Shown one piece after another: positions 50,035 through 58,952 of a stretch of DNA of 64,000 bases. The stretch spans positions 806,001-870,000 of the forward strand of contig NKJC01000001.1 of assembly GCA_002256435.1 (NCBI GenBank), read 5' to 3'. Made by a program: the position numbers and the translations under genes. The notes below the pieces were generated by a model that was given only the letters and a program-made list of their open reading frames with translations, was not told where the DNA came from and ran no database searches. Positions within the stretch are counted from its first letter, which is position 1, and each line of letters begins with the position of its first letter. Origin of the DNA: Chitinophagaceae bacterium BSSC1 (GTDB lineage: Bacteria; Bacteroidota; Bacteroidia; Chitinophagales; Chitinophagaceae).

Positions 50035-51714
50035 TTAAAGGTTTTGTTTTTTAAGTTCTTCTACTGCAAAAGCCGCAGCCCTAGCAGTAAATGCCATATA
50101 GGTCAAGCTTGGATTCACGCAAGAAGCGGAAGTCATAAACGCACCATCCGTTACAAAAACGTTGGGTGCATCCCATACTTGGTTATTACCGTTCAAGACA
50201 GATGTTTTGCGGTCTCTACCCATTCTAGCCGTACCCATTTCATGGATCCCTTTTCCTGGAGTTCCGTCACCATCCCATCCTTTTACGTCTTTAACACCAG
50301 CAGCAGTAAGCATTTCAACCGCATCTGCTACGCAGTCTTTGCGCATTTTCTTTTCGTTCTCTTTGAGTTCGCAGTCAATGGCCAAAACATTCAGACCCCA
50401 TTTGTCTTTTTTGGTTTTGTCAATGGTAATCTTGTTGTCGTGATATGGTAACATTTCACCAAAGCCACCCATACCCATGGTCCAAGAACCTGGTTCAGTA
50501 AGGGCGTCTTTAAAGTCTGCACCAATACTAAATTCAGCAACCTGACGGCTCCATCCTTCTCTGGTTCCACCACCTTGGTAGCCAAATCCGCGTACATAGT
50601 CGCGCTTGTCATTACCAACGTTACGGTATCTTGGAATATAAATTCCGTTTGCACGGCGTCCAAAATAGTATTTGTCATCGTATCCTTCAACTTTTCCACC
50701 AGCACCTGTTCCCAAGTGGTGGTCCATTAGGTTATGACCCAGTTCATTTGAACTACTACCCAAACCATCAGGCCATACATCCGTGGCAGAGTTCATCAAA
50801 ATCCAAGCACTGTTTAAAGTACCTGCATTCAAGAACACAATTTTGGATTTGTATTCAATGGTCTTATTGGTTTCACTATCTAATACCTCAACGCCAGTTG
50901 CTCTTTTCTTGTCTTTGTCATACAAGACTTTGGTAACAATAGAGAAAGGTCTAAGCGTAAGATTACCTGTTTTTTGTGCGGCAGGTAAGGTAGAAGATTG
51001 GGTACTAAAATAACCTCCAAAAGGACAACCCAACCAGCACTTATTTCTAAACTGGCAATTGGTTCTTCCTTCGTGTGGAACGGTTAAGTTAGCGGTACGG
51101 CCAATGATCATGGCACGTTCGCCTTTGTACAAATCTTTGATTCTTGCAGCAACGTCTTTTTCAACGCAGGTCATATCCATAGGGGGCAAAAACTGACCAT
51201 CTGGCAATACGGCCAAACCATCTTTGTTTCCGCTGATCCCAGCAAATTTTTCTACATAATCATACCAAGGCGCAATGTCTTTGTAGCGCACTGGCCAGTC
51301 AACACCAAAACCATCTTTGGCATTGGCTTCAAAGTCTAAATCGCTCCAGCGATAACTTTGTCTGCCCCACATTAATGATTTACCACCCACATGGTATCCG
51401 CGGAACCAGTAGAATGGTTTTACTTCTGTATAAGGGTGCTCACTGTCTTTACACCAATAGTCTAGGTTGGTTTCATTCAATGGATAATCCCTTTTCAAGT
51501 TGGGATAGTCATGAATCATTTGCTGAGTTCTTCTTCCACGGTGTGGAAAATCCCAAGCTTCCTTGTTGGCGGAAACATAGTCCTTGATGTGTTCAATATT
51601 GCGTCCTCTTTCAAGAAGCAATACTTTCAGACCCTTTTCAGTCAATTCCTTGGCGGCCCAGCCACCGCTGATTCCTGAACCAACTACAATTGCGTCATAA
51701 GTTTGATCGGCCAT
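50035..51714 (-). CDS. GMC-family FAD-dependent sugar dehydrogenase
   Basis: The 559-residue GMC oxidoreductase has the FAD-binding dinucleotide motif VGSGISGGWAAKEL (residues 10-23) and LLERGRNIEH. HVGGKSLMWGRQSYRW contains the GMC signature, and CKDSEHPYTEVKPF lies nearby. The catalytic His region is GIHEMGTARMG, with NPSLTYMAFTARAA near the C-terminus. No signal peptide is seen, so export probably relies on the Tat small subunit encoded next. The family includes glucoside 3-dehydrogenase and gluconate dehydrogenase. With cytochrome c and DUF1080 nearby, the 3-oxidation of glycosides is the best inference. Confidence 0.88.
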   Translation of the reverse strand: MADQTYDAIVVGSGISGGWAAKELTEKGLKVLLLERGRNIEHIKDYVSANKEAWDFPHRGRRTQQMIHDYPNLKRDYPLNETNLDYWCKDSEHPYTEVKPFYWFRGYHVGGKSLMWGRQSYRWSDLDFEANAKDGFGVDWPVRYKDIAPWYDYVEKFAGISGNKDGLAVLPDGQFLPPMDMTCVEKDVAARIKDLYKGERAMIIGRTANLTVPHEGRTNCQFRNKCWLGCPFGGYFSTQSSTLPAAQKTGNLTLRPFSIVTKVLYDKDKKRATGVEVLDSETNKTIEYKSKIVFLNAGTLNSAWILMNSATDVWPDGLGSSSNELGHNLMDHHLGTGAGGKVEGYDDKYYFGRRANGIYIPRYRNVGNDKRDYVRGFGYQGGGTREGWSRQVAEFSIGADFKDALTEPGSWTMGMGGFGEMLPYHDNKITIDKTKKDKWGLNVLAIDCELKENEKKMRKDCVADAVEMLTAAGVKDVKGWDGDGTPGKGIHEMGTARMGRDRKTSVLNGNNQVWDAPNVFVTDGAFMTSASCVNPSLTYMAFTARAAAFAVEELKKQNL

Positions 51715-51749
51715 TTTTGTGGGTTTGTTTTTGGATGTTATGGATTTAT

Positions 51750-52634
51750 TTAGATGTCACAGATTTGAATTGCCTTACGCAGAGATGCAATAGGGTCTGG
51801 GTTTGATGGAATAAATTCCTGAGCCACATAACCTTTGAATCCTGTTTCATGAATGGCTTTCATGATGGCGGGATAATAGAGTTCTTGGGTCTCGTCAATT
51901 TCATGACGGCCTGGAACCCCACCAGTATGATAGTGTCCATAATATTCGTGGTTGGCACGAATGGTACGGATGACATCGCCCTCGTCAATTTGCATATGGT
52001 AAATATCATACAGCAATTTAAAATTAGGAGAGCCCACACGCTTTACTAGTTCAACGCCCCAAGTACTTCTATCACACATATAGTCTTTGTGATCCACTTT
52101 ACTATTGAGTAATTCCATTACAAGGATTACGCCTTTTTTTTCTGCTTGCGCAACAATTTGCTTTAATCCTTCGGTACAGTTTTTTAAACCAGTTTCGTCA
52201 TCAATGGTTCCGCGGTTTCCACTAGCGCAGAATAGATTGGTATATCCTGCGTCAGCTACTAGGTCTATATGCTCCGTATAATTCTTAATTAATTGTCCGT
52301 GGTATTGTTTGTCATTCCAGCCCTTGGTCAAACCCAATTCAGCACCATTACACATGGTAGAAATCAGGTTGTATTTTTTGAGCATGGGCCAGTCTTTGGG
52401 ACCCACCAAGTCCATACCTACTAATCCCAATTCCTTAAACTGGCTACAAAGCTGTTCTAAGGGAATAGAATTATAACACCAACGGCAGGCGGAATGGTTG
52501 ATATTGCCTTTCAAGGCTTGTGATGGTTGATTCATATCGGATTTAAAAGAAGACAATCCTGCACCAGCAGCCAATGCCGCAGAACCTGCAACAATGTTTT
52601 TGATGGCATTTCTTCTATTGGATGTTTGGGACAT
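51750..52634 (-). CDS. Hydroxypyruvate isomerase-like TIM barrel, Tat-exported
   Basis: The product (about 294 residues) has a twin-arginine-type signal (SNRRNAIKNIVAGSAALAAGAG). The isomerase TIM barrel has metal/acid-base residues in VMELLNSKVDH, LLYDIYHMQ, GHYHTGGVPGRHE and VAQEFIPS. That is close to hydroxypyruvate isomerase/3-dehydroshikimate-type epimerases. Start ATG 52634; ATG 52643 adds three residues. It follows the MFS gene with a short gap and precedes the GMC gene by 35 bases, so it belongs to the minus-strand operon. Confidence 0.82.
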   Translation of the reverse strand: MSQTSNRRNAIKNIVAGSAALAAGAGLSSFKSDMNQPSQALKGNINHSACRWCYNSIPLEQLCSQFKELGLVGMDLVGPKDWPMLKKYNLISTMCNGAELGLTKGWNDKQYHGQLIKNYTEHIDLVADAGYTNLFCASGNRGTIDDETGLKNCTEGLKQIVAQAEKKGVILVMELLNSKVDHKDYMCDRSTWGVELVKRVGSPNFKLLYDIYHMQIDEGDVIRTIRANHEYYGHYHTGGVPGRHEIDETQELYYPAIMKAIHETGFKGYVAQEFIPSNPDPIASLRKAIQICDI

Positions 52635-52659
52635 AGGTATCAAATAAATTGAGAATAAT

Positions 52660-53934
52660 TTATGCTTTGGTCAGGGTTTCTTTTTGACGGCCTTTCATAT
52701 AAAATAGAAGACCAGCAAAAGCAACAATCAATATTACTGGAATAATCAAAGTGGCATTGATGATTTCTGGACCGGCTGCTTTTTTGGCTTCATTTAATAC
52801 ATTGGCAAATTCGGTTCCAGGAGCAGCATCATTATATTGCGCTATGTCTGCACCTGCAGGTAATTTTCCGGCAATCAAACGGTCATAATAACCACCCATG
52901 AACATCATATATACAGATACGGCAAACATACCGGCGCCACCCATAAAGTTCATACCAACTGCACCAGTTTTGGGTAAGTTTTCAGAAACAAAGCCAAGCA
53001 TGGTGGGCCAGAAATAACAAACCCCCATACCAAATACAATGGCACCTACAAATAGCATATTACCAGTGGTATGACCCAATAGGTATAGACCCAGTGCAGC
53101 CAAAATAGCTGAAATCAATAACACCCCTGCAGGAGAAAATTTGTGTACCACGGGTTCAGCAAATGCCCTACCCAAAACCATCACACCTGTTTCTATGGTT
53201 AACAACAAGATGGCGTTATCAGAAACATTTTTCAATAACACATCTATCCACTGACCAGTAAACAATTCGGTAATAGCTGTACCAAACATGAGTACAATCA
53301 TGAATAAGAATAAAGGATTCAATACCGCTTTGTACATGTCTGCAGTAGAAACTCCGCTGGCTACGCGTTCTGTAACAGGGAAGGTTAGTTTGCTAAACAA
53401 GTATCCATAAAGAATAGTAGGGATGATCATCAGACCAACTTGAACCTGCCAGCTAATACCCAGCTTGCTCAAGAAATAAACAATCAAAGTTCCTATTACA
53501 ATCCCACCAGGGAACCACAAATGAAAGTGGTTGAGTTTAGTGGTTTTATTGTCTGAATAAATAGTAGCTACTAGTGGATTACAAGCTGCTTCTACGGTTC
53601 CGTTGGCAATCCCAATACAAAGTGTAGAAATAAAGAGACTCCAATAACCACCCGCAAAAATGGTGAGTAGTATCCCAATCAGGTGAAAACTAAATGCAAC
53701 TAGCAATAGTTTTTTCATACCAATAATGTCTACAAAAATACCACCAACTACAACTGCCAAGGGAAAGCCCCAAAACGCAGTGGCGGCAATAGATCCAAGT
53801 TCTTCGGCATTTAAATGAAACTCGGTACCAAGTTGACCAAGAATGCCTGCGCGGATTCCAAAAGATAAAGAAGTTACCAATAAGGCCAGACAACTGGCAA
53901 CAAATAATTGGCTACGCTGTGGGGTAGTTTGCAT
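52660..53934 (-). CDS. MFS sugar transporter
   Basis: The 424-residue, 12-helix protein of the Major Facilitator Superfamily has GVCYFWPTMLGFVSENL and GGAGMFAVSVYMMFMGG in the C-terminal half and ANGTVEAACNPLVATIYSDN in the N-terminal half. The latter resembles the fucose/glucose-galactose permease group. As the first gene of the minus operon it probably imports the monosaccharides or keto-sugars released in the periplasm. Its start faces the 54226 gene across a 291-bp regulatory region. Confidence 0.82.
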   Translation of the reverse strand: MQTTPQRSQLFVASCLALLVTSLSFGIRAGILGQLGTEFHLNAEELGSIAATAFWGFPLAVVVGGIFVDIIGMKKLLLVAFSFHLIGILLTIFAGGYWSLFISTLCIGIANGTVEAACNPLVATIYSDNKTTKLNHFHLWFPGGIVIGTLIVYFLSKLGISWQVQVGLMIIPTILYGYLFSKLTFPVTERVASGVSTADMYKAVLNPLFLFMIVLMFGTAITELFTGQWIDVLLKNVSDNAILLLTIETGVMVLGRAFAEPVVHKFSPAGVLLISAILAALGLYLLGHTTGNMLFVGAIVFGMGVCYFWPTMLGFVSENLPKTGAVGMNFMGGAGMFAVSVYMMFMGGYYDRLIAGKLPAGADIAQYNDAAPGTEFANVLNEAKKAAGPEIINATLIIPVILIVAFAGLLFYMKGRQKETLTKA

Positions 53935-54225
53935 GTGGTTATAATTATGGAAAGCAATGTTTAGGAAGCTAAATGTAATTTTTTATTTTTAAAAACGGCT
54001 TGAATTCATCGGCAATAGGTCTATTTTTTTCGGCCATTTGGCCAAACCATTGCTTTGTGTCTCTGAGACACTAAGAAAAAGTCAAAAAATCAGTCTACAA
54101 GAACAAAATAGTATCAGTGTAATAAGTATTGTAAAATATTCATCCGTCACTGCTTCCCTTGCATTAAATTTGAAAGGAATTTTTTAAGCTTCACCCGATT
54201 GCATCATTAATTACAAAAAAGCTAT
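53935..54225. promoter_or_regulatory. Divergent control region of the proposed 3-keto-glycoside regulon
   Basis: This 291-bp non-coding region separates the two arms. Two inverted repeats lie within 40 bases: GGCCA-TT-TGGCC (54032-54043) and GTGTCTC-T-GAGACAC (54057-54071). Toward the plus arm, TAAATTTG (54165-54172) is a Bacteroidota -7 element, 53 bases before the ATG. A regulator gene is not adjacent, so the controlling protein must be encoded elsewhere. Confidence 0.6.
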
Positions 54226-55392
54226 ATGAATCGTAAACTTAGAATGGGCATGATTGGAGGCGGTAAAGACGCTTTCATTGGAGCCATCCACCGTTTTGCC
54301 GCCAATATGGATGGATTAATAGAAGTGGCCGCTGGCGCTTTGAGCATTAACCCAGAAATTGCCGTTGAATCAGGCAAAATGTTGTTCTTGCCGGCAGAAA
54401 GAACTTATTTAACCTTCCAAGAAATGATTGAGAAGGAAGCTGCCCTGCCCGCAGACAAGCGCATTGACTTTGTAACTATTGTAACACCCAATTTTGCGCA
54501 TTTTGCCCCAGCCATGATGGCATTAGAGCACGGCTTTCATGTAGTCATAGAAAAACCCATTGCTTTTACCTTAGAAGAAGCGCAGCTACTCAAACAAAAA
54601 GTAGAAGAGACTGGTTTGATCCTTTGCCTCACTCATACTTATTCTGGTTATCCCTTGGTAAAACAAGCCAGGGCCATGGTGGCCGATGGTGTTTTGGGTG
54701 CTATCCGCAAAGTTTGGGTAGAATATCCGCAAGGTTGGTTGAGCAAATTGTCAGAGCGCGAGGGTAATGCCCAAGCTGCTTGGAGAACCGATCCTAAGAA
54801 AAGTGGCAAAAGTGGTTGTATGGGCGACATAGGCACACACGCAGCACACTTATCTGAATATATTACAGGCGCTCAGATTACCCATCTCTGTGCCGATTTA
54901 AACGCCATGGTACCCGGCCGTATGCTGGATGATGATGGTAATGTCTTGTTGAAATTCAGCAATGGCGCACACGGGGTCTTGATGGCTTCACAGGTAGCAG
55001 CTGGAGAAGAAAACGCCTTAAAGATTCGCGTATATGGTGAGAAGGGAGGTATTGAATGGGCGCAACACGAACCCAATACCCTCTTGGTAAAATGGCTGGA
55101 CGCTCCTACCCAAATCCTACGAGCTGGAGGCAATTATGGAGACCGTTTGAGCAGTTATGCTACCATGAATTGCCGCACTCCGGGTGGACACCCAGAAGGA
55201 TATTTAGAAGCATTTGCCAATATCTACCACAATTTTGCCAAAACCCTTTCTGCTAGAATTGACGGCACTGAACCAACTAAGGAAGAATTAGATTTTCCTG
55301 GCGTGGCCGATGGAATCAGGGGCATGGCCTTTATTGACAATGTAGTGGCATCTGCACAATCAGATATTAAGTGGACCGAATACAAGATCTAA
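54226..55392 (+). CDS. Gfo/Idh/MocA-family oxidoreductase (cytoplasmic)
   Basis: The 388-residue product begins LRMGMIGGGKDAFIGAIHRFAA, an NAD-binding motif without a signal peptide, so it is cytoplasmic. It has DFVTIVTPNFAHFAPAMMALEHGFHVVIEKPIAFT (the EKP catalytic segment), GDIGTHAAHLSEYI and a C-terminal dimer domain. In the model it would reduce or oxidise 3-keto-sugar intermediates with NAD(H). It opens the plus arm and is followed 17 bases later by a TIM barrel gene. Confidence 0.88.
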   Translation: MNRKLRMGMIGGGKDAFIGAIHRFAANMDGLIEVAAGALSINPEIAVESGKMLFLPAERTYLTFQEMIEKEAALPADKRIDFVTIVTPNFAHFAPAMMALEHGFHVVIEKPIAFTLEEAQLLKQKVEETGLILCLTHTYSGYPLVKQARAMVADGVLGAIRKVWVEYPQGWLSKLSEREGNAQAAWRTDPKKSGKSGCMGDIGTHAAHLSEYITGAQITHLCADLNAMVPGRMLDDDGNVLLKFSNGAHGVLMASQVAAGEENALKIRVYGEKGGIEWAQHEPNTLLVKWLDAPTQILRAGGNYGDRLSSYATMNCRTPGGHPEGYLEAFANIYHNFAKTLSARIDGTEPTKEELDFPGVADGIRGMAFIDNVVASAQSDIKWTEYKI

Positions 55393-55409
55393 CCAATTAA
55401 TCAGCGATT

Positions 55410-56465
55410 ATGACCAATATTAAAGGGCCTGGTATTTTTCTGGCCCAATTCATGGGCGATACCGCCCCGTTTAACCAACTGGATACCATTTGTGCCTGGG
55501 CCAAGAGTCTAGGTTTTGTAGGTGTTCAAATTCCTAGCTGGGATCCCCGTTGCATTGATCTTCAAAAAGCGGCAGAGAGCAAAACCTATGCTGACGAAAT
55601 CAAGGGTATTGTCAACGCAGCTGGTTTGGAAATTACCGAACTCAGTACGCATTTACAAGGACAGTTGGTTGCCGTGAATCCCGCTTATGACGCATTGTTT
55701 GATGGGTTTGCGCCAGAGTCTGTACGCAATAATCCAACAGCCAGAACGGCTTGGGCAGTGCAGCAATTGGAATATGCAGCCAAAGCATCTAGGAACCTAG
55801 GATTAGATGCTCACGCAACATTTAGTGGTGCTTTGTTATGGCATACCGTGTATCCTTGGCCACAAAGACCTGCAGGACTAGTAGAAACCGGGTTTACAGA
55901 ATTGGCCAAACGCTGGTTACCCATCCTCAACAAATTTGAGGATGTGGGTGTAGACCTTTGCTATGAAATACATCCAGGAGAAGACTTACATGATGGCATT
56001 AGCTATGAAATGTTTTTGGAAAAAGTAGGTAACCACAAAAGGGCCAACTTACTATATGACCCATCGCACTTTGTGCTACAAAGCCTAGACTATCTAGCTT
56101 ATATAGACTACTATCATGAGCGCATTAAAATGTTCCATGTTAAAGACGCAGAATTTAATCCAACAGGCAAACAAGGCGTTTATGGTGGATACCAAAACTG
56201 GATTGATAGAGCAGGTAGGTTCCGTTCGCTGGGCGATGGTCAGGTAGATTTCAAATCTATTTTTAGTAAGCTAGCCGCTTACAATTATAAGGGCTGGGCA
56301 GTCATGGAATGGGAATGCGCCATCAAGCACCCAGAAACCGGTGCTGCAGAAGGTTCTGTGTTTATCAAGGATCATATTATTCGCGTTACAGAAAAAGCTT
56401 TTGACGATTTTGCCAATACCGGTTCTGACGAAGCATTTAATAAACGCATATTGGGAATTCAGTAA
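55410..56465 (+). CDS. Sugar isomerase/epimerase TIM barrel (cytoplasmic)
   Basis: The 351-residue TIM barrel lacks a signal peptide. GPGIFLAQFMGDTAPF opens it, with metal-binding residues in DLCYEIHPGEDLHDG, LLYDPSHFVLQSLDYL, FHVKDAEFNPTG and WAVMEWECAIKHPE. These are the Glu/Asp/His/Glu set of xylose-isomerase-like enzymes. It probably interconverts the keto-sugar with an aldose or ketose form. It is 17 bases after the Gfo/Idh gene, and the cytochrome c gene follows 34 bases later. Confidence 0.85.
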   Translation: MTNIKGPGIFLAQFMGDTAPFNQLDTICAWAKSLGFVGVQIPSWDPRCIDLQKAAESKTYADEIKGIVNAAGLEITELSTHLQGQLVAVNPAYDALFDGFAPESVRNNPTARTAWAVQQLEYAAKASRNLGLDAHATFSGALLWHTVYPWPQRPAGLVETGFTELAKRWLPILNKFEDVGVDLCYEIHPGEDLHDGISYEMFLEKVGNHKRANLLYDPSHFVLQSLDYLAYIDYYHERIKMFHVKDAEFNPTGKQGVYGGYQNWIDRAGRFRSLGDGQVDFKSIFSKLAAYNYKGWAVMEWECAIKHPETGAAEGSVFIKDHIIRVTEKAFDDFANTGSDEAFNKRILGIQ

Positions 56466-56499
56466 TAACTTTAACCATTCATATTTAAAATTCAAAGCA

Positions 56500-56901
56500 T
56501 TGAAAAAGTATTTAGTAGCAATGAGTGCCTTACTAGTTTTGGCAGCTTGCGGAGGCGGCAGTACCTCAGAGAAAAAAGAAACCCCTAGTGTTAGTGCAGA
56601 ACCAGCAGCACCAGCTGCCAATGATATTAGCGCTAATCCTGATTATGAAAAAGGCTTGACCTTGATTGCTAAATCTGACTGTTTAACTTGTCACAAAACC
56701 GATACAAAGAATATTGGACCGGCTTATAAAGACGTTGCAGCCAAGTATGAAAACAATGATGAGAACCTGACTTTACTAGCAGGAAAAATTATCAAAGGTG
56801 GTTCTGGTGTTTGGGGTCAAGTACCTATGACACCGCATCCAGCGCTTTCAGAAGCAGACGCCAAACAAATGGTGAAATATATTTTCTTACTACGCAAATA
56901 A
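56500..56901 (+). CDS. c-type cytochrome lipoprotein
   Basis: The product (about 133 residues) has a lipoprotein signal (KKYLVAMSALLVLAACGGG, Cys at the lipobox), a Ala/Glu/Pro linker and a small class I cytochrome c domain. Haem attachment is CLTCHK and the Met ligand is in QVPMTPHPALSEADAKQM. I chose TTG 56500 because it gives a complete signal with Lys-Lys; ATG 56521 would cut it. It would accept electrons from the GMC flavin and pass them to the respiratory chain. It overlaps no neighbour, and the DUF1080 gene follows six bases later. Confidence 0.87.
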   Translation: MKKYLVAMSALLVLAACGGGSTSEKKETPSVSAEPAAPAANDISANPDYEKGLTLIAKSDCLTCHKTDTKNIGPAYKDVAAKYENNDENLTLLAGKIIKGGSGVWGQVPMTPHPALSEADAKQMVKYIFLLRK

Positions 56902-56907
56902 AACAAC

Positions 56908-57624
56908 ATGCAAACATTGCTTTTAGCCAGTCTTGTTTCCCTTTCCCTAATGATGGGCAATCCTGACAAACCAACAACACCCATTCAAACTGAAAAAGGA
57001 TTCAAGTCTCTCTTTGATGGCAAAACCACCAAGGGTTGGCATGTGTATGGCAACAAAACAGGCGGAGAAGCTTGGAAAGTTGAAGACGGTGTACTTCACT
57101 TAGATGGTGCCTACAAAAAAGCCAATAAAGGCAATGGCGGTGGAGACTTGATTACAGACGCTGCTTATGAGAATTTTCACCTGAAAATGGAATGGAAAAT
57201 TTCTCCTAATGGTAATAGCGGTATCATTTTCTATGCACAAGAAGACACCGTAAAGTATAAGGAATCTTGGTGGACTGGACCTGAAATGCAGGTATTAGAT
57301 AATGACGGCCATAGCGATGGAAAAATTATCAAACACCGTGCAGGTAACCTCTATGATTTGGTAGAAGGAAAAGAAGGCGTAGTTAAACCTGTAGGTGAAT
57401 GGAACCTAGCAGAAATCATCAGCAATAAGGGCAAATTGGAACTGATGTTAAACGGCGTAGTAGTAGTTTCTACAACTTATGGCGATGAAAACTGGAAGAA
57501 CCTGATTGCCGGAAGCAAATTCAAAACCAAGCCAGATTTTGGAAAGGTATTCAAAGGCCATATTGCTTTGCAAGACCATGGTAATGACGTGTATTTCCGC
57601 AATATTCGCATTAAGCAACTCTAA
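56908..57624 (+). CDS. DUF1080-domain protein (3-keto-disaccharide hydrolase family)
   Basis: The 238-residue product has a signal peptide (QTLLLASLVSLSLMMG) and one DUF1080 jellyroll: FKSLFDGKTTKGWHVYG, WKVEDGVLHLDG, DLITDAAYENFHLKMEWKI, GNSGIIFYAQEDT and GPEMQVLDNDGHSDGKI. The C-terminal GKVFKGHIALQDHGNDVYFRNIRIK is the last. DUF1080 (PF06439) has been linked to hydrolysis of 3-keto-glycosides. As the last gene of the plus arm it supplies the glycoside-cleaving step after oxidation by the GMC complex. Confidence 0.88.
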   Translation: MQTLLLASLVSLSLMMGNPDKPTTPIQTEKGFKSLFDGKTTKGWHVYGNKTGGEAWKVEDGVLHLDGAYKKANKGNGGGDLITDAAYENFHLKMEWKISPNGNSGIIFYAQEDTVKYKESWWTGPEMQVLDNDGHSDGKIIKHRAGNLYDLVEGKEGVVKPVGEWNLAEIISNKGKLELMLNGVVVVSTTYGDENWKNLIAGSKFKTKPDFGKVFKGHIALQDHGNDVYFRNIRIKQL

Positions 57625-57710
57625 ACACTCAAACAACAACCAATACCAACAATTGCCATCCTCTAGGGGATGGCTTTTTTGTGCCCATGCATTTGCTTTA
57701 TCTTAGCGTT

Positions 57711-58157
57711 ATGGAAGTACAGGGCGATGAATATTATATGCAACAGGCACTCAAAGAGGCGCAGAAAGCCTATGACGCAGACGAAGTGCCAGTAGGTGCC
57801 GTGGTGGTTCAAGACGGCAAGATCATTGCCCGTGGGCATAACCAAGTTGAACTCTTGAATGATGCCACAGCCCACGCAGAAATCTTGGCTATTACTTCGG
57901 CCTTTGCTTTTATGGGAGCCAAGTATTTGCCCGATGCTACTCTTTATGTAACCTTAGAGCCCTGCCTCATGTGCGCCGGAGCACTTTACTGGAGCAAGAT
58001 TGGGCGCATTGTTTTTGGGGCTTATGATGCCAAAAACGGCTACCAACATATAACCAAGGAACAGTCACCCTTTCATGTAAAAACCGAACTAGTGGGCGGG
58101 GTTTTAGAGGCCGACTGCAGTTTTATCATCCAAAGCTTTTTTAGGGCCAAACGCTAG
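57711..58157 (+). CDS. tadA: tRNA-specific adenosine deaminase TadA-like
   Basis: The product (about 148 residues) has the cytidine/adenosine deaminase zinc motifs: NDATAHAEILAI (HAE) and LEPCLMCAGALYWSKIGRIVFGAYD (PCxxC). The EVPVGAVVV start is typical of TadA, which makes inosine at tRNA position 34. ATG 57711 was chosen because it precedes the domain; a GTG at 57681 adds ten residues. Guanine deaminase-like members share the motifs, so substrate is by family. It ends before sod. Confidence 0.85.
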   Translation: MEVQGDEYYMQQALKEAQKAYDADEVPVGAVVVQDGKIIARGHNQVELLNDATAHAEILAITSAFAFMGAKYLPDATLYVTLEPCLMCAGALYWSKIGRIVFGAYDAKNGYQHITKEQSPFHVKTELVGGVLEADCSFIIQSFFRAKR

Positions 58158-58215
58158 GGCGTTTTCGAGATGGGAAAGAATTGAAATGTTCGGGGGTTAA
58201 TCAACTTTAAGGGAG

Positions 58216-58223
58216 TAAATTTG
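58216..58223 (+). promoter_or_regulatory. -7 element (TAAATTTG) of sod
   Basis: TAAATTTG matches TAnnTTTG and lies 29 bases before the sod start codon. No good TTTG is found at the usual distance upstream. Confidence 0.5.
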
Positions 58224-58252
58224 TTTTCACCTTTTATAAAAACCATTATTAT

Positions 58253-58858
58253 ATGTCATTTACACTAGCACCTTTACCGTACGCACACGAAGCTTTGGAA
58301 CCACATATTGATACGCTGACCATGCAGATTCACCATGGCAAGCACCACCAAGCTTATGTAGACAATTTGAACAAAGCCGTTGCTGGCACTCCTAATGAAG
58401 GCAAGACCCTTGCTGAATTAGTAGCCGTAGCTGGTACCATTAGCCCTGCTGTTAGAAACAATGGCGGTGGTCACTGGAACCATACTTTCTTCTGGGAAAG
58501 CTTGGCACCAAACGCAGGAGGAGCTCCAACAGGCGCTCTAGGCGATGCTATTACTGCAGCATTTGGCTCATTTGATGCATTCAAAGAAAAATTTGCAGCA
58601 GCAGGTATGACTCGCTTTGGTAGCGGTTGGGCTTGGTTGATTGTAAAAGATGGCAAATTAGAAGTTTCTTCTACGCCTAACCAAGACAATCCTTTGATGG
58701 ATGTTGCTGAAGTAAAAGGCCAACCTATCTTGGGTGCTGACGTTTGGGAACACGCTTATTACCTAAAGTATCAGAACCGCAGAGCAGACTATTTGGCTGC
58801 ATTCTGGAATGTGGTAAACTGGACCAAGGTAGCTGAACGTTTTGCAGCTGCTCATTAA
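58253..58858 (+). CDS. Fe/Mn superoxide dismutase
   Basis: The 201-residue product is typical of the family: [27 protein letters not shown] (first His ligands), [15 protein letters not shown] (second His), and [19 protein letters not shown] with Asp and His ligands. Metal specificity between Fe and Mn cannot be read from these motifs. It is cytoplasmic with no signal peptide. It has its own -7 element and ends at a TTCG-loop terminator. Confidence 0.95.
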   Translation: MSFTLAPLPYAHEALEPHIDTLTMQIHHGKHHQAYVDNLNKAVAGTPNEGKTLAELVAVAGTISPAVRNNGGGHWNHTFFWESLAPNAGGAPTGALGDAITAAFGSFDAFKEKFAAAGMTRFGSGWAWLIVKDGKLEVSSTPNQDNPLMDVAEVKGQPILGADVWEHAYYLKYQNRRADYLAAFWNVVNWTKVAERFAAAH

Positions 58859-58910
58859 TCTAGCAATCGGTCTTTGAAACAGACCATTCAAACAGAAAAT
58901 AGCTTAGTTT

Positions 58911-58940
58911 TAATCCCGCTTCGGCGGGATTATTTTTTTT
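58911..58940 (+). terminator. Terminator of sod with UUCG tetraloop
   Basis: TAATCCCGC and GCGGGATTA form a perfect 9-bp stem around TTCG, closed by a C-G pair, then a run of eight T. This is a textbook intrinsic terminator. Confidence 0.9.
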
Positions 58941-58952
58941 AAAAACAGCATC

